DNA of 55,809 nucleotides from Candidatus Accumulibacter appositus (GTDB taxonomy: Bacteria; Pseudomonadota; Gammaproteobacteria; Burkholderiales; Rhodocyclaceae). Location: contig JEMX01000088.1 in NCBI GenBank assembly GCA_000585055.1, forward strand, positions 1 to 55,809. The letters run 5' to 3'. The position numbers and the translations under genes were made by a program. This document shows, piece by piece, positions 19,203 through 29,639 of this stretch (within the stretch, counting starts at the first letter, position 1; every line of letters begins with the position of its first letter). The notes beneath the pieces were generated by a model, which had not been told where the DNA came from, ran no database searches, and saw only the letters and a list, made by a program, of their open reading frames with translations.

Positions 19203-19237
19203 CCGGCCGGAAAACCGTTTCCGGTTTCCTCGGCCGG
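19203..19237 (+). other. Strong imperfect stem-loop between apbC and dcd
   Basis: CCGGCC (19203-19208) pairs with GGCCGG (19232-19237). Inside it, AAACCG (19212-19217) pairs with CGGTTT (19222-19227) around a TTTC loop. No T-run follows, so it is not a classical intrinsic terminator. It could be a 3' end stabiliser for apbC or a leader element for dcd. A possible -10 box (TAGAAT) lies just downstream, at about 19249. Confidence 0.4.
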
Positions 19238-19294
19238 CTGGACGCCGTAGAATGGGCACCTTTCCAAGCACTATCACGGTTAGGGTGACCAGCA

Positions 19295-19861
19295 ATGTCG
19301 ATCAAGTCGGACAGGTGGATCCGCCGCATGGCGGAAGAGCACGGCATGATCGAGCCCTTCGAAGCCAACCAGGTGCGCGAGATCGATGGTCGCCGGATCG
19401 TCTCCTATGGCACTTCGAGCTACGGCTATGACATTCGCTGCTCAAACGAATTCAAGCTGTTCACCAACCTCAACTCGACGATCGTCGACCCCAAGAACTT
19501 CGATCCGAACTCGTTCGTCGAGGTCAAGAGCGACTTCTGCATCATCCCTCCGAACTCGTTTGCCCTGGCCCGTACCGTCGAGTATTTCCGCATTCCGCGC
19601 AGCGTACTGACCGTCTGTCTCGGTAAGAGCACCTACGCACGCTGCGGAATCATCGTCAACGTGACGCCGTTCGAGCCCGAGTGGGAAGGCCACGTGACGC
19701 TGGAATTCTCGAACACGACCCCGCTGCCGGCGAAAATCTATGCCAACGAGGGGATCGCCCAGGTCCTGTTCTTCGAATCCGACGAGGAATGCGAAACCTC
19801 GTACAAGGACCGTGCGGGGAAATATCAGGGCCAGACCGGCGTGACGCTGCCGAAAATGTGA
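19295..19861 (+). CDS. dcd: dCTP deaminase
   Basis: Dcd converts dCTP to dUTP, feeding thymidylate synthesis. The 188-residue protein has the trimeric dUTPase-like fold with conserved segments [24 protein letters not shown] (substrate loop), [20 protein letters not shown] (catalytic glutamate region) and the C-terminal [17 protein letters not shown]. The length fits the monofunctional enzyme of Gram-negative bacteria. It is followed by the decarboxylase gene 108 bases downstream. Confidence 0.97.
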   Translation: MSIKSDRWIRRMAEEHGMIEPFEANQVREIDGRRIVSYGTSSYGYDIRCSNEFKLFTNLNSTIVDPKNFDPNSFVEVKSDFCIIPPNSFALARTVEYFRIPRSVLTVCLGKSTYARCGIIVNVTPFEPEWEGHVTLEFSNTTPLPAKIYANEGIAQVLFFESDEECETSYKDRAGKYQGQTGVTLPKM

Positions 19862-19969
19862 CCCCTGCGTGAGCGCCAGCGGCATCGTCGGCACGCAATA
19901 CGCATCGGCAACGCGCCCAGGTGCGCCGTGCTCGTGTCCTACCACTCTTGATTTCGTACTGGACTGGCC

Positions 19970-22216
19970 ATGCATCTCGATTTCCCGGTAATCATCATCG
20001 ATAAGGACTACCGTTCGGAAAACACGGGCGGTCTGAGTATTCGGGCGCTGGCCAAGGCCATAGAAAAAAAGGGCTTTGAAGCGCTTGGCGTCACCAGCTA
20101 TGGCGACCTGACGTCGTTTGCCCAGCAGCAAAGCCGTGCCTCGGCCTTCATTCTGACCATCGACGACGAAGACTTCAGGGACGGCAAGGCCGAATCGACG
20201 GTCACCAGCCTGCGCGCCTTCGTCAAGGAAATTCGCTGCCGAAACGAAGATATCCCGATTTTCCTGTACGGCGAGACGCGCACTTCGGTGCACATCCCGA
20301 ACGACGTCCTGCGTGAACTGCACGGCTTCATCCACATGTTCGAAGACACCGCCGAGTTCATCGGCCGCTACGTCATCCGCGAGGCCAAAGCCTATCTGGA
20401 CAGCCTGGCGCCGCCGTTCTTCCGCGCGTTGACGCACTACGCCGAGGATGGCTCCTATTCCTGGCATTGCCCGGGCCACTCGGGCGGGGTGGCCTTCCTG
20501 AAGAGCCCGGTCGGGCGCATGTTCCACCAGTTCTTCGGCGAGAACATGCTGCGCGCGGATGTCTGCAATGCGGTCGAGGAACTCGGCCAATTGCTCGACC
20601 ACACCGGCCCGGTCGCCGCCTCGGAGCGCAATGCGGCGCGCATCTTCAGCGCCGACCACCTGTTTTTTGTCACCAACGGCACTTCGACCTCGAACAAGAT
20701 CGTCTGGCATTCGACCGTCGCCCCGGGCGACGTGGTCATCGTCGACCGCAACTGCCACAAATCGGTGCTCCACTCGATCATCATGACCGGCGCAATACCG
20801 GTATTCCTGATGCCAACCAGGAACCACTACGGAATAATCGGCCCGATTCCCAAGGAGCAGTTCCGCTGGGAAAACATCCGCCAGAAGATCGAGGCGCATC
20901 CCTTCGCCCGCGAAGTCAAGACCAAGCCGCGCGTGCTGACCATCACCCAAAGCACTTACGACGGCATCGTCTACAACGTCGAGGAGATCAAGGAAATGCT
21001 CGACGGTGCGATCGACACCCTGCACTTCGATGAAGCCTGGCTGCCGCACGCCGCATTCCACGACTTTTACGGCGACTACCATGCAATCGGCGCCGACCGG
21101 CCGCGCTGCAAGGACACCATGATCTTCTCGACGCAATCGACGCACAAGCTGCTGGCCGGCCTGTCGCAGGCCTCGCAAATACTGGTGCAGGATTCGCAAG
21201 AGCGCAAACTCGACCGCGACCTCTTCAACGAAGCCTATCTGATGCACACCTCGACGTCGCCGCAATACGCAATCATCGCGTCCTGCGACGTCGCCGCGGC
21301 GATGATGGAGGCGCCGGGCGGAACCGCGCTGGTCGAAGAATCGATTGCCGAAGCGCTCAACTTCCGGCGCACGATGCGCAAGGTCGAACAGGAGTGGGGC
21401 GCCGACTGGTGGTTCAAGGTTTGGGGGCCGGACGATCTCTCCGAGGAAGGCATTGAAGAACGCGCCGCGTGGATGCTCAAGCCGGGCGAGCGCTGGCATG
21501 GTTTCGGCATGCTCGCCGAAGGCTTCAACATGCTCGATCCGATCAAGGCAACGATCATCACGCCGGGGCTGGACGTCGATGGCGACTTCGCCGACTGGGG
21601 AATACCGGCAGCGATCGTCACCAAGTACCTGGCCGAACACGGCATCATCGTGGAGAAGTGTGGTCTCTACTCGTTCTTCATCATGTTCACCATCGGCATC
21701 ACCAAAGGCCGCTGGAACACGATGGTCACCGAACTGCAGCAGTTCAAGGATGGCTACGACCAGAACCTGCCGCTATGGAAAGTAATGCCCGAGTTCCTGG
21801 CCAAGAACGCCTGTTATGCCGGCTACGGACTGAAAGACCTGTGCAAGCAGATTCACGGCATCTACGCCGCCAACGATGTCGCGCGCCTGACCACGGAGAT
21901 GTATCTCTCGGACATGGAACCGGCGATGAAGCCGACCGACGCTTTCGCGCGCATGGCGCACCGCGAGATCGACCGCGTCCCGATCGAGCAACTCGAAGGG
22001 CGGATCACCAGCACCTTGCTCACGCCCTACCCGCCGGGAATTCCCCTGCTCATCCCCGGCGAGCGTTTCAATGCCACTATCGTCCGCTATCTGCGCTTCG
22101 CGCGCGATTTCAATGAACGCTTCCCGGGCTTCGAAACCGACGTCCATGGCCTGGTCAAGGCCGTAGTCAACGGCAAGTCCGTCTATTCGGTGGATTGCGT
22201 TCGCGGCGCTCTCTGA
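19970..22216 (+). CDS. Class I (Orn/Lys/Arg) PLP-dependent decarboxylase, probably arginine decarboxylase
   Basis: The 748-residue protein has the full class I basic amino-acid decarboxylase layout. It comprises an N-terminal receiver-like wing domain (residues 1-130), a PLP domain with [13 protein letters not shown] near 163-175 and the PLP lysine at K393 ([16 protein letters not shown]), and a C-terminal domain ending with [14 protein letters not shown]. The length and overall form are closest to AdiA-type arginine decarboxylase, but lysine or ornithine cannot be excluded by eye. It would remove the carboxyl group to give agmatine or a polyamine, consuming a proton. It lies 143 bases upstream of hisG. 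Confidence 0.88.
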   Translation: MHLDFPVIIIDKDYRSENTGGLSIRALAKAIEKKGFEALGVTSYGDLTSFAQQQSRASAFILTIDDEDFRDGKAESTVTSLRAFVKEIRCRNEDIPIFLYGETRTSVHIPNDVLRELHGFIHMFEDTAEFIGRYVIREAKAYLDSLAPPFFRALTHYAEDGSYSWHCPGHSGGVAFLKSPVGRMFHQFFGENMLRADVCNAVEELGQLLDHTGPVAASERNAARIFSADHLFFVTNGTSTSNKIVWHSTVAPGDVVIVDRNCHKSVLHSIIMTGAIPVFLMPTRNHYGIIGPIPKEQFRWENIRQKIEAHPFAREVKTKPRVLTITQSTYDGIVYNVEEIKEMLDGAIDTLHFDEAWLPHAAFHDFYGDYHAIGADRPRCKDTMIFSTQSTHKLLAGLSQASQILVQDSQERKLDRDLFNEAYLMHTSTSPQYAIIASCDVAAAMMEAPGGTALVEESIAEALNFRRTMRKVEQEWGADWWFKVWGPDDLSEEGIEERAAWMLKPGERWHGFGMLAEGFNMLDPIKATIITPGLDVDGDFADWGIPAAIVTKYLAEHGIIVEKCGLYSFFIMFTIGITKGRWNTMVTELQQFKDGYDQNLPLWKVMPEFLAKNACYAGYGLKDLCKQIHGIYAANDVARLTTEMYLSDMEPAMKPTDAFARMAHREIDRVPIEQLEGRITSTLLTPYPPGIPLLIPGERFNATIVRYLRFARDFNERFPGFETDVHGLVKAVVNGKSVYSVDCVRGAL

Positions 22217-22359
22217 CCCGCCGGCAGCCCCTGCCCGCCGGCCGTCAGTCGTTGGCTCCGCAGCTGACACGGCAGAGAGTTCGGCCCGTGCCGCGCAAGC
22301 GGCCTCGGCGACGGCATTGCGGTAGAATGCGCGCTTCGTCGTCGAGCAGGAAAAGCGCC

Positions 22360-23004
22360 GTGAATGGCATCACCATTGCCCTCTCGAAGGGCCGTATTTT
22401 TGAAGAGACGCTGCCGCTCTTGGCGGCCGCCGGCATTGAGCCGCTCGAGAATCCCGAAACCTCGCGCAAGCTGATCATTCCGACCACCCGCGACGATGTG
22501 CGCCTAGTCATCGTCCGCGCCACCGACGCCCCGACCTACGTCCAGTACGGCGCTGCCGACCTTGGCGTGGCGGGCAAGGATGTGCTGCTCGAACACGGCA
22601 GCGAGGGCCTGTACCAGCCGATCGACCTGAAGATCGCCAAGTGTCGAATGATGGTCGCCATCCCAGCCGGCTTCGACTACAGCAGCGCCGTCCGTCAGGG
22701 GGCACGACTCAAGGTGGCCAGCAAATACGTCAACATCGCGCGCGAGCACTTCGCCGCCAAGGGCGTGCATGTCGACCTGATCAAGCTCTACGGTTCGATG
22801 GAACTGGCACCGCTGGCCGGTCTCGCCGACGCCATTGTCGACCTGGTGTCCACCGGCAGCACGCTGAAAGCAAACAATCTCGTCGCCGTCGAGCACGTCA
22901 TGGACATCTCGTCGCGGCTGATCGTCAATCAAGCGGCGCTGAAGCTGAAGCGCGAAACGCTGGAGCCGATTCTCGATGCCATCGCCGCAGTGGTCGAGCA
23001 ATGA
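22360..23004 (+). CDS. hisG: ATP phosphoribosyltransferase, short form (HisG-S)
   Basis: HisG joins ATP and PRPP in the first step of histidine synthesis. The 214-residue protein is the short form: it lacks the C-terminal regulatory domain and normally needs HisZ, which is not in this window. Visible motifs are [15 protein letters not shown] at the N-terminus and the PRPP loop [12 protein letters not shown]. The start is GTG 22360, preceded by AGGA. The gene overlaps hisD as ATGA, so the pair is translationally coupled. A possible -10 box TAGAAT lies at 22323-22328 but lacks a clear -35. Confidence 0.96.
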   Translation: MNGITIALSKGRIFEETLPLLAAAGIEPLENPETSRKLIIPTTRDDVRLVIVRATDAPTYVQYGAADLGVAGKDVLLEHGSEGLYQPIDLKIAKCRMMVAIPAGFDYSSAVRQGARLKVASKYVNIAREHFAAKGVHVDLIKLYGSMELAPLAGLADAIVDLVSTGSTLKANNLVAVEHVMDISSRLIVNQAALKLKRETLEPILDAIAAVVEQ

Positions 23005-24314
23005 TTGCCATCAAGCGCCTGAACAGCAGCGAACCCGATTTCGCGACCAAACTCGACAGGCTGCTCGCCTTCGAGGCCACCCAGGACGAAGCCATCGAGC
23101 GAACGGTCGCCGCCATCCTCGCCGACGTCAAAGCCCGCGGCGACGCAGCGGTGATCGAGTACACGCAACGCTTCGACGGCTTGCAAGCGCACTCGATGGC
23201 GGCGCTGGAAATTCCGCAGCCGGCGCTACAGGCTGCGCTGGCCGAGCTTCCCGGCGAGCAGCGTCAGGCGCTCGAAGCAGCGGCCAGCCGCGTGCGCGAC
23301 TACCATCAGCGGCAGACGATGTATAGCTGGCAATATGAAGAAGATGGCGAGCACACGCGCGGTACCATGCTTGGCCAGAAGATCACGCCGCTCGACCGCG
23401 TCGGCCTCTACGTGCCCGGTGGCAAGGCCTCCTACCCGTCATCGGTGCTGATGAACGCCATCCCGGCGCGCGTTGCTGGCGTCGGTGAATTGATCATGGT
23501 CGTGCCGACCCCGGCCGGGGAACAGAACCGGCTGGTCCTCGCCGCCGCAGCGCTGGCCGGCGTCGATCGCGTATTCACCATCGGCGGCGCGCAGGCGGTT
23601 GCGGCGCTGGCCTATGGCACGCAGACCGTTCCGCAAGTAGACAAGATCGTTGGTCCCGGCAATGCCTACGTCGCCGCAGCCAAGCGCCGCGTCTTTGGCG
23701 TCGTCGGCATCGACATGGTCGCCGGCCCGTCGGAGATCCTGGTGATCTGCGATGGCCACACCGACCCCGAGTGGGTGGCGATGGACCTCTTTTCGCAGGC
23801 CGAGCACGACGAACTGGCGCAATCGCTGCTGCTTTGTCCGGACGCTGCGTACATCGAACGCGTCGCGGCAGCACTCGAAAGACTCCTGCCGAGCATGCCG
23901 CGCCAGCAGGTGATCCGTGCCGCACTTGAAAATCGCGGCGCGCTGATCCAGGTGCGCGATCTCGATGAGGCCTGCCGGATCGCCAACCGCATTGCCCCCG
24001 AACACCTCGAACTGTCGATCGAAGACGCCGACGCGTGGGTGGACAAGATCGACCACGCGGGCGCGATCTTCATCGGCCGCTACACCTCGGAATCGCTGGG
24101 TGACTACTGCGCGGGCCCGAACCACGTTCTCCCCACCGCCGGCAGCGCGCGCTTCTCATCACCCCTCGGCGTCTATGACTTCCAGAAACGTAGCAGCCTG
24201 ATCCGCGTTTCGCAGGCAGCATCGAAAACCCTGGGGCGCATTGCGGCGACGCTGGCCTACGGCGAAGGCCTGCCGGCACACGCCCGCTCCGCCGAGTATC
24301 GCATCGAGAGCTGA
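23001..24314 (+). CDS. hisD: Histidinol dehydrogenase
   Basis: HisD oxidises histidinol to histidine in two NAD-dependent steps and binds zinc. The 437-residue protein starts [14 protein letters not shown]. It contains the NAD/substrate regions [19 protein letters not shown] and [14 protein letters not shown], the zinc and catalytic region [13 protein letters not shown], and [12 protein letters not shown]. The C-terminal [20 protein letters not shown] is typical. The next his gene on this strand should be hisC, but here hisC lies on the opposite strand and the two genes converge. Confidence 0.97.
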   Translation: MIAIKRLNSSEPDFATKLDRLLAFEATQDEAIERTVAAILADVKARGDAAVIEYTQRFDGLQAHSMAALEIPQPALQAALAELPGEQRQALEAAASRVRDYHQRQTMYSWQYEEDGEHTRGTMLGQKITPLDRVGLYVPGGKASYPSSVLMNAIPARVAGVGELIMVVPTPAGEQNRLVLAAAALAGVDRVFTIGGAQAVAALAYGTQTVPQVDKIVGPGNAYVAAAKRRVFGVVGIDMVAGPSEILVICDGHTDPEWVAMDLFSQAEHDELAQSLLLCPDAAYIERVAAALERLLPSMPRQQVIRAALENRGALIQVRDLDEACRIANRIAPEHLELSIEDADAWVDKIDHAGAIFIGRYTSESLGDYCAGPNHVLPTAGSARFSSPLGVYDFQKRSSLIRVSQAASKTLGRIAATLAYGEGLPAHARSAEYRIES

Positions 24315-24343
24315 ACGGCAGCGCGCGACCTTCGGGGCCGCAG

Positions 24344-24375
24344 TCAGACGCTCAGACGCTCAGACGCTCAGGCGC
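24344..24375. repeat. 8-bp tandem array (four units) between hisD and hisC
   Basis: TCAGACGC is repeated three times and followed by one variant, TCAGGCGC (24344-24375). The next three bases (TCA, 24376-24378) begin a partial fifth unit and form the hisC stop codon on the minus strand. The array fills the middle of the 61-base gap between the two convergent genes. It marks one end of the inverted hisC segment. Confidence 0.9.
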
Positions 24376-25452
24376 TCAAGCCAGAATCTCGCGCAAGGCG
24401 TCGACGAGCAGTGCGCATTGCGCGTCGGTACCGACGGTGATGCGCAGGTGCTGGTCGATGCGCGGCAATTTGAAATGGCGAACGATGATCCCGCGCTGGC
24501 GCAGCGCGGCGGCCAGCTCAGCCGCATCCTGTTGCTGGTGGCGCGCAAAGACGAAATTGGCCGCTGACGGCAAGACCGCAAAACCCAGGCCCGACAAGGC
24601 AGTGCACAGCACCTCACGGCTGCGCATCACCGCTTGCCGAGTGCCGTCGAAATAGGCCTGGTCGCCGATCGCGGCAACGGCGCCGGCAATCGCCAGGCGA
24701 TCGAGCGGATACGAGTTGAAGCTGTTCTTGACGCGGTCCAGCGCCTCGATCAGCGCGCACTGGCCGACCGCATAGCCGACGCGCAGGCCGGCCAGCGAGT
24801 GCGCCTTGGACAGGGTGCGCACGACCAGCAGATTCGGGTGCTCATTGACCAGCGCCAGCGCCGACTCGCCGCCGAAGTCCACGTAGGCTTCATCGATGAC
24901 AACCACCGACTCGCGATGCCTGGCCAGCAGACGGGCGATCTGGTCCAGTGGCAGCAAACAGCCAGTCGGCGCATTCGGGTTCGGGAAAATGATGCCGCCG
25001 TTCGGCGCCACATAGTCGTCGATACGGATCGCGAAATCCTCATCCAGCGGCACCGTCGCATAGGCCACCTCGTGCAAACCGCAGTAGACCGGATAGAAGC
25101 TATAGCTGATGTCGGGAAAGAGAATCGGCAACTCGTGCTTGAGCAGTGCCATGAACGCGTGCGCCAGCACTTCATCCGAGCCGTTGCCGACAAAGACCTG
25201 CTGCGCGCTGATGCCGCAATCGGCAAAGCGGGCGGCAACGGCTTCCTTGAGGCAATCCGCACTTGGATCCGGATACAGTCGCAGGCGCTCGCCGCCCTTG
25301 CTCAGCTCCTCGGCAATCGCCTCCGCCACGCGGGGCGACGGCGGATAGGGATTCTCGTTGGTATTCAGCTTGACCAGCTTCGCCAACTTGGGCTGCTCGC
25401 CCGGAACATAGGGCGTCAGGCGATGAACGAGGGAACTCCAGTAGCGGCTCAT
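24376..25452 (-). CDS. hisC: Histidinol-phosphate aminotransferase, inverted within the his cluster
   Basis: HisC transfers an amino group from glutamate to imidazole-acetol phosphate. The 358-residue protein has the fold-type I PLP motifs: NENPYPPSP at the N-terminus, [28 protein letters not shown] and the PLP lysine in [16 protein letters not shown]. It lies on the minus strand between hisD and hisB, both on the plus strand. That breaks the usual hisGDCBHAFIE order in orientation but not in position. Its own promoter must lie in the 158-base gap shared with hisB, which contains a copy of the dispersed palindromic element. An 8-bp tandem array abuts its stop codon. Confidence 0.96.
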   Translation of the reverse strand: MSRYWSSLVHRLTPYVPGEQPKLAKLVKLNTNENPYPPSPRVAEAIAEELSKGGERLRLYPDPSADCLKEAVAARFADCGISAQQVFVGNGSDEVLAHAFMALLKHELPILFPDISYSFYPVYCGLHEVAYATVPLDEDFAIRIDDYVAPNGGIIFPNPNAPTGCLLPLDQIARLLARHRESVVVIDEAYVDFGGESALALVNEHPNLLVVRTLSKAHSLAGLRVGYAVGQCALIEALDRVKNSFNSYPLDRLAIAGAVAAIGDQAYFDGTRQAVMRSREVLCTALSGLGFAVLPSAANFVFARHQQQDAAELAAALRQRGIIVRHFKLPRIDQHLRITVGTDAQCALLVDALREILA

Positions 25453-25530
25453 GAAAGGCGGCTCAGTTCGGATGCAAGGGAAGCGTGAAATGGTATCATG
25501 CGCCTCTGTCGGTCAAGGCGCCGTAGCCGA

Positions 25531-25573
25531 TTACCATGAAAGTCGCGCACGCGAAGCGCGAGGCTTTTCTTCC
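25531..25573 (-). repeat. Dispersed palindromic intergenic element, copy in the hisC-hisB gap
   Basis: Read on the minus strand, this copy has the GCGTGCGCGACTTTCATGGTAA core, close to the GCGACTTTCACATTAA end of the other copies. It is preceded by an AAGAAAAG stretch where other copies have GAGAAGGG. Its tail points towards hisC, 78 bases from the hisC start. It is the most divergent copy. It also overlaps the leader region of hisB on the other strand. Confidence 0.6.
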
Positions 25574-25610
25574 TACCCGACATTTTTTGCCACCCTGCGA
25601 TGGGCTCCCG

Positions 25611-26198
25611 ATGCGGCAAGCAGAAGTTTCCAGGAATACACTCGAAACCCGGATCACCGTTCGCGTGAACCTCGATGGCAGCGGCCAGAGCAGCTTCGCC
25701 ACCGGCGTTCCCTTTCTCGACCACATGCTCGAACAGATTGCGCGACACGGCCTGATCGACCTCGAGATTCAAGCCGACGGCGACCTGCACATCGACGCCC
25801 ATCACACCGTCGAAGATATCGGCATCACCCTTGGCCAGGCGCTGGCCAGGGCACTGGGCGACAAGAAAGGGCTGCGCCGCTACGGCCACGCCTATGTCCC
25901 TCTCGACGAAGCACTGTCGCGCGTGGTGATCGATCTCTCCGGCCGACCGGGGCTCGAATTTCATGTCGATTTCAAGCGCGCAATGATTGGCGCCTTCGAT
26001 GTCGACCTGGTGCATGAATTCTTCCAGGGTCTGGTCAACCACGCCTTGCTGAGCCTGCACATCGACAATTTGCGTGGTGACAATGCACACCACCAGGCCG
26101 AAACCGTGTTCAAGGCCTTCGGACGCGCCCTGCGCGCCGCCGTCGAAGCCGATCCACGCGCCGGCAGCAGCATCCCGTCGACCAAGGGCACGCTCTGA
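25611..26198 (+). CDS. hisB: Imidazoleglycerol-phosphate dehydratase (monofunctional HisB)
   Basis: HisB removes water from imidazoleglycerol phosphate. The 195-residue protein contains only the dehydratase domain, with the manganese-binding repeats [33 protein letters not shown] and [14 protein letters not shown]. There is no N-terminal histidinol-phosphatase domain, unlike the enterobacterial fusion. The frame is open from 25536 through the palindromic element, but [10 protein letters not shown] at 25611 is the natural start. The stop shares one base with the hisH start (TGATG). Confidence 0.96.
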   Translation: MRQAEVSRNTLETRITVRVNLDGSGQSSFATGVPFLDHMLEQIARHGLIDLEIQADGDLHIDAHHTVEDIGITLGQALARALGDKKGLRRYGHAYVPLDEALSRVVIDLSGRPGLEFHVDFKRAMIGAFDVDLVHEFFQGLVNHALLSLHIDNLRGDNAHHQAETVFKAFGRALRAAVEADPRAGSSIPSTKGTL

Positions 26199-26857
26199 TG
26201 ACCGCGTCCGGCGCCGGCAAGGGAGCGATCGTCGTCGTCGATTACGGGATGGGCAACCTACGTTCGGTCTGGCAGGCGCTGGCCCACGTCGCCGCTGGCC
26301 GTCAGGTGCTGGTGACGTCGGATCCGGCCGAGGTCGCGGCCGCTGAACGCGTGGTCGTCCCCGGCCAGGGCGCCATGCCGGACTGCATGCGCGAAATCGC
26401 AAGCCGCGGCCTGCGTACAGCGGTGCTGGAAGCCGCCCGCAACAAGCCCTTCCTGGGCATCTGTATCGGCCAGCAAATGCTCTTCGAGCACAGCGACGAA
26501 GGCGATGTCCCCGGCCTGGGCCTGATCGCCGGCGGGGTGCACCGCTTTCCCGCCGAAAAAATGATCGACGCCACGGGCAACAAGCTCAAGGTGCCGCACA
26601 TGGGCTGGAACGAGGTCAGGCAGGCCCGGGAACACGCGCTCTGGAAAGGCATTGCCGACGACGCACGTTTCTATTTCGTGCACAGCTACTTCGTCGAACC
26701 ACTCGACGCCGCCGCCATCGTCGGCACCACCAACTACGGCATACCCTTTACCAGTGCGGTGGCTCGGGATAATATCTTTGCCATTCAGTGCCATCCGGAG
26801 AAAAGTGCCGTTGATGGGCTCGCCCTGCTGGCCAACTTCGTCGCCTGGAAGCCTTGA
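26198..26857 (+). CDS. hisH: Imidazole glycerol phosphate synthase, glutaminase subunit
   Basis: HisH releases ammonia from glutamine and channels it to HisF. The 219-residue class I amidotransferase has VVDYGMGNLRSVWQAL at its start, the oxyanion and nucleophile region FLGICIGQQMLF (catalytic cysteine), and the CHPEKS motif carrying the catalytic His and Glu. It overlaps hisB by one base and is followed by hisA after 72 bases. Confidence 0.96.
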   Translation: MTASGAGKGAIVVVDYGMGNLRSVWQALAHVAAGRQVLVTSDPAEVAAAERVVVPGQGAMPDCMREIASRGLRTAVLEAARNKPFLGICIGQQMLFEHSDEGDVPGLGLIAGGVHRFPAEKMIDATGNKLKVPHMGWNEVRQAREHALWKGIADDARFYFVHSYFVEPLDAAAIVGTTNYGIPFTSAVARDNIFAIQCHPEKSAVDGLALLANFVAWKP

Positions 26858-26929
26858 CCGAACGTCGCTCCCTTTGCTTCCGGCGCCCTGCTCACCCTCG
26901 TTCCAACTCACTTCACTCCTTCTTCCGAC

Positions 26930-27673
26930 ATGTTGATTATCCCCGCGATTGACCTCAAAGGCGGACAGTGCGTCCGGCTCAAACAGGGTCTTATGGACCA
27001 GGCGACCGTTTTCTCCAGCTCTCCCGGCGAGCAGGCTCGTGACTGGCTTGCCCAGGGTGCCCGGCGCCTGCACGTGGTCGACCTCGACGGCGCCTTCGCC
27101 GGCAAGCCGAAGAACGAGAGCGCCATCAAGGAAATCGTACAGGCGGTTGGCGACGACATTCCCGTTCAACTCGGCGGCGGCATCCGCGATCTCGACACCA
27201 TAGAACGCTGCCTCGACGATGGCGTCAGTTACGTGATCATCGGCACGGCGGCAGTGAAGAATCCCGGCTTCCTGCATGACGCCTGCGGCGCCTTCCCCGG
27301 CCACATCATCGTCGGCATCGACGCGCGCGACGGCAAGGTGGCGGTTGAGGGCTGGTCCAAGATGACCGGGCACGACGTCATCGATCTGGCCAAGAAGTAC
27401 GAGGATTACGGTGTCGAAGCGATCATTTACACCGATATCGGTCGCGACGGCATGCTCTCCGGAATCAACATCGAGGCCACGGTAAAGCTGGCCCAGGCCC
27501 TGCTGATCCCGGTCATCGCCAGCGGAGGCCTGTCGTGCATCGACGACATCCGGCGCCTTTGTGCGGTCGAGCAGGACGGCATCAGCGCCGCCATCGCCGG
27601 TCGCGCCATTTACGACGGCTCACTGGATTTTGCCGTCGCACAGGCGGAAGCGGACCGGGCGGCAAATGCCTGA
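26930..27673 (+). CDS. hisA: ProFAR isomerase (HisA)
   Basis: HisA catalyses the Amadori rearrangement of ProFAR to PRFAR. The 247-residue (beta/alpha)8 barrel has the catalytic Asp in [14 protein letters not shown] and the second acid in TDIGRDGM. The phosphate-binding loops are VQLGGGIRD and [12 protein letters not shown]. Its sequence parallels HisF downstream, as expected for these homologous half-barrel-repeat enzymes. Spacing to hisF is 37 bases. Confidence 0.96.
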   Translation: MLIIPAIDLKGGQCVRLKQGLMDQATVFSSSPGEQARDWLAQGARRLHVVDLDGAFAGKPKNESAIKEIVQAVGDDIPVQLGGGIRDLDTIERCLDDGVSYVIIGTAAVKNPGFLHDACGAFPGHIIVGIDARDGKVAVEGWSKMTGHDVIDLAKKYEDYGVEAIIYTDIGRDGMLSGINIEATVKLAQALLIPVIASGGLSCIDDIRRLCAVEQDGISAAIAGRAIYDGSLDFAVAQAEADRAANA

Positions 27674-27710
27674 ACGCGCCCGCTGGCAAGATCAAGGGCG
27701 CTGACCGAAC

Positions 27711-28472
27711 ATGGGCCTGGCCAAACGCATCATCCCCTGCCTGGACGTGACCGCCGGCCGTGTCGTCAAGGGCACGAATTTCGTCGAACTGCGCGATGCC
27801 GGTGACCCGATCGAAATCGCGCGTCGCTACGACCAGCAAGGGGCCGATGAAATCACCTTCCTCGACATCACGGCCTCATCAGACCAGCGCGACATCATCC
27901 TGCACGTCGTCGAAGCTTGTGCCGCGGAAGTCTTCATTCCGCTGACCGTCGGTGGCGGCGTGCGCTCGGTTGCCGACGTACGGCGCCTGCTGAACGCCGG
28001 CGCCGACAAGGTGAGCATGAACACCGCCGCCGTCGAAAACCCGGATCTGATCGGCGAAGCGTCGGCCAAGGTCGGCAATCAATGCATCGTTGTGGCCATC
28101 GACGCCAAACAGGTGGCCCCGGGCGAATGGCAGGTTTTCACCCATGGCGGACGCCGCAATACCGGCATCGACGCCATTGCCTGGGCGCGCCGCGTGCAAC
28201 AGCTCGGTGCCGGCGAAATCCTGCTCACCAGCATGGATCGCGACGGCACGCGCAACGGTTTCGACCTGTCGCTGACGCGCGCCGTAGCCGACGCCGTCGA
28301 CATCCCGGTGATCGCCAGTGGTGGCGTCGGCAATCTCCAGCATCTCGCCGACGGCGTCAGCGACGGCCGCGCCGATGCGGTTCTGGCAGCGAGCATTTTC
28401 CACTTTGGTGAGTTCACGGTTCACCAGGCCAAGACCTATATGCGCGAGCGGGGAATCGAGGTCCGCCTGTGA
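27711..28472 (+). CDS. hisF: Imidazole glycerol phosphate synthase, cyclase subunit
   Basis: HisF closes the imidazole ring using ammonia from HisH, giving imidazoleglycerol phosphate and AICAR. The 253-residue barrel starts [20 protein letters not shown] with the first catalytic Asp. It has [12 protein letters not shown], the phosphate loops [15 protein letters not shown] and [12 protein letters not shown], and the second catalytic Asp in [13 protein letters not shown]. The stop overlaps the GTG start of hisI (GTGA). Confidence 0.97.
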   Translation: MGLAKRIIPCLDVTAGRVVKGTNFVELRDAGDPIEIARRYDQQGADEITFLDITASSDQRDIILHVVEACAAEVFIPLTVGGGVRSVADVRRLLNAGADKVSMNTAAVENPDLIGEASAKVGNQCIVVAIDAKQVAPGEWQVFTHGGRRNTGIDAIAWARRVQQLGAGEILLTSMDRDGTRNGFDLSLTRAVADAVDIPVIASGGVGNLQHLADGVSDGRADAVLAASIFHFGEFTVHQAKTYMRERGIEVRL

Positions 28473-28873
28473 GTGACCTGGACCCCGGCCAGGACTGGCT
28501 GGACGCCCTCAAGTGGGACGAGCAGGGAATGCTGCCGGCGATTGCCCAGGATGCCGACAGTGGTCGGGTGCTGATGTTCGCCTTCATGAACCGGCAATCT
28601 CTGCAGGAGACGGTAAACAGCGGCAGCGCGGTATACTGGTCACGTTCTCGCAAACGACTGTGGCGCAAGGGCGAGGAATCCGGTCATGCGCAACGCGTAC
28701 GTTCGATTCGTACCGACTGTGACGGCGACGTGCTGCTGCTGGCCATCGACCAGGAGGGTGGAATCGCCTGCCATACAGGTCGTGAGAGCTGTTTTTTCTA
28801 TCAACTGCGGGGGAAAATGTGGGTGGCGGTCGACCCGGTGCTCAAGGATCCCAAGGAAATCTACGGTAAATGA
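28469..28873 (+). CDS. hisI: Phosphoribosyl-AMP cyclohydrolase
   Basis: HisI opens the adenine ring of phosphoribosyl-AMP in the third step of histidine synthesis, using zinc. The 134-residue protein has [33 protein letters not shown] and the metal-binding DCDGDVLLL, followed by CHTGRESCF. It is separate from hisE, as is usual in betaproteobacteria. The start is GTG 28469, overlapping the hisF stop. Confidence 0.96.
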   Translation: MSDLDPGQDWLDALKWDEQGMLPAIAQDADSGRVLMFAFMNRQSLQETVNSGSAVYWSRSRKRLWRKGEESGHAQRVRSIRTDCDGDVLLLAIDQEGGIACHTGRESCFFYQLRGKMWVAVDPVLKDPKEIYGK

Positions 28874-29190
28874 ACATGGACATGCTGCACCGGATCTCAG
28901 AGACACTGCTAGCGCGCCGCAAGGCGGACCCGGAAACCTCGTACACGGCTCAGTTGATGGCCAAGGGGCCGGACGCCATCCTCAAGAAGATCGGCGAAGA
29001 AACCGCCGAGTTGATCATGGCCGGCAAGGAAGGCAATCGCCTGCACGTGGTCTGGGAGTCGACCGACGTCCTCTACCACACGATGGTACTGCTCGCCTTC
29101 TATGGCCTGTCGATCGAAGACGTGCTGCAGGAAATGCGGCGCCGCGAAGGCGTTTCGGGAATCGACGAGAAGAAATCGAGAAAGAGCTGA
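28870..29190 (+). CDS. hisE: Phosphoribosyl-ATP pyrophosphohydrolase
   Basis: HisE hydrolyses phosphoribosyl-ATP to phosphoribosyl-AMP, the second step of histidine synthesis. The 106-residue all-alpha MazG-like protein shows [20 protein letters not shown], the metal-binding EETAEL segment and [17 protein letters not shown] 28870 overlaps the hisI stop (ATGA); a second in-frame ATG at 28876 is possible. It ends the his genes and is followed by a HIT gene 3 bases later. Confidence 0.95.
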   Translation: MNMDMLHRISETLLARRKADPETSYTAQLMAKGPDAILKKIGEETAELIMAGKEGNRLHVVWESTDVLYHTMVLLAFYGLSIEDVLQEMRRREGVSGIDEKKSRKS

Positions 29191-29193
29191 GTC

Positions 29194-29544
29194 ATGGAAG
29201 ACTGCCTGTTCTGCAAGATCGCGGCCGGTCAAATCCCGGCGCGAAAGGTTTACGAAGACGACGAGATCTTTGCCTTCCATGACATCAAGCCGGCACGTCC
29301 GGTGCATGTTCTGGTGATCCCGAAACGCCATATCACCTCGCTGGCCAGCACCAGCGAAGCGGATGTGCCGATTCTCGGACGCATGCTGACCGTCGCCAAC
29401 CGCCTGGCGACCGAGCAGGGCAGCCCGGACGGCTTCCGCTTGATCATCAATACTGGCCTCATAGGTCATCAGGAAGTACAGCACCTGCACGCCCATATCG
29501 TCGGCGGACCGGAACCGGTCGGGCCGATGCTCAAGCGAGTCTGA
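29194..29544 (+). CDS. HIT-family purine nucleoside phosphoramidase (HinT-like)
   Basis: The 116-residue protein is a histidine-triad hydrolase of the HinT type that cleaves P-N bonds of adenosine phosphoramidates. It begins MEDCLFCKIAAGQIPA, with PVHVLVIPKRHI and GFRLIINTG in the middle. The triad is HLHAHIVGG near residues 97-105. The position between hisE and tatA is a common arrangement in betaproteobacteria and does not imply a role in histidine synthesis. Confidence 0.95.
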   Translation: MEDCLFCKIAAGQIPARKVYEDDEIFAFHDIKPARPVHVLVIPKRHITSLASTSEADVPILGRMLTVANRLATEQGSPDGFRLIINTGLIGHQEVQHLHAHIVGGPEPVGPMLKRV

Positions 29545-29580
29545 CGGCAAGCGCTGCCCGCACCGGTGTGGCAGCCCGCG

Positions 29581-29627
29581 GAACGAGAAGCGAGATTTCT
29601 GAGTCGCAAACGCGACTTTCACATTAA
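29581..29627 (+). repeat. Dispersed palindromic intergenic element, copy before tatA
   Basis: This copy holds GAGAAGCGAGATTT, then the GAGTCGC-AAA-CGCGACT hairpin, then the tail TTCACATTAA. It matches the copy at 42811-42890 closely from the GAGAAG stretch onward; the first hairpin is missing or decayed. It ends 12 bases before the tatA start codon, so the element would be in the 5' leader, adjoining the ribosome site (TGGAGA). Confidence 0.85.
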
Positions 29628-29639
29628 TGGAGACCTGAC

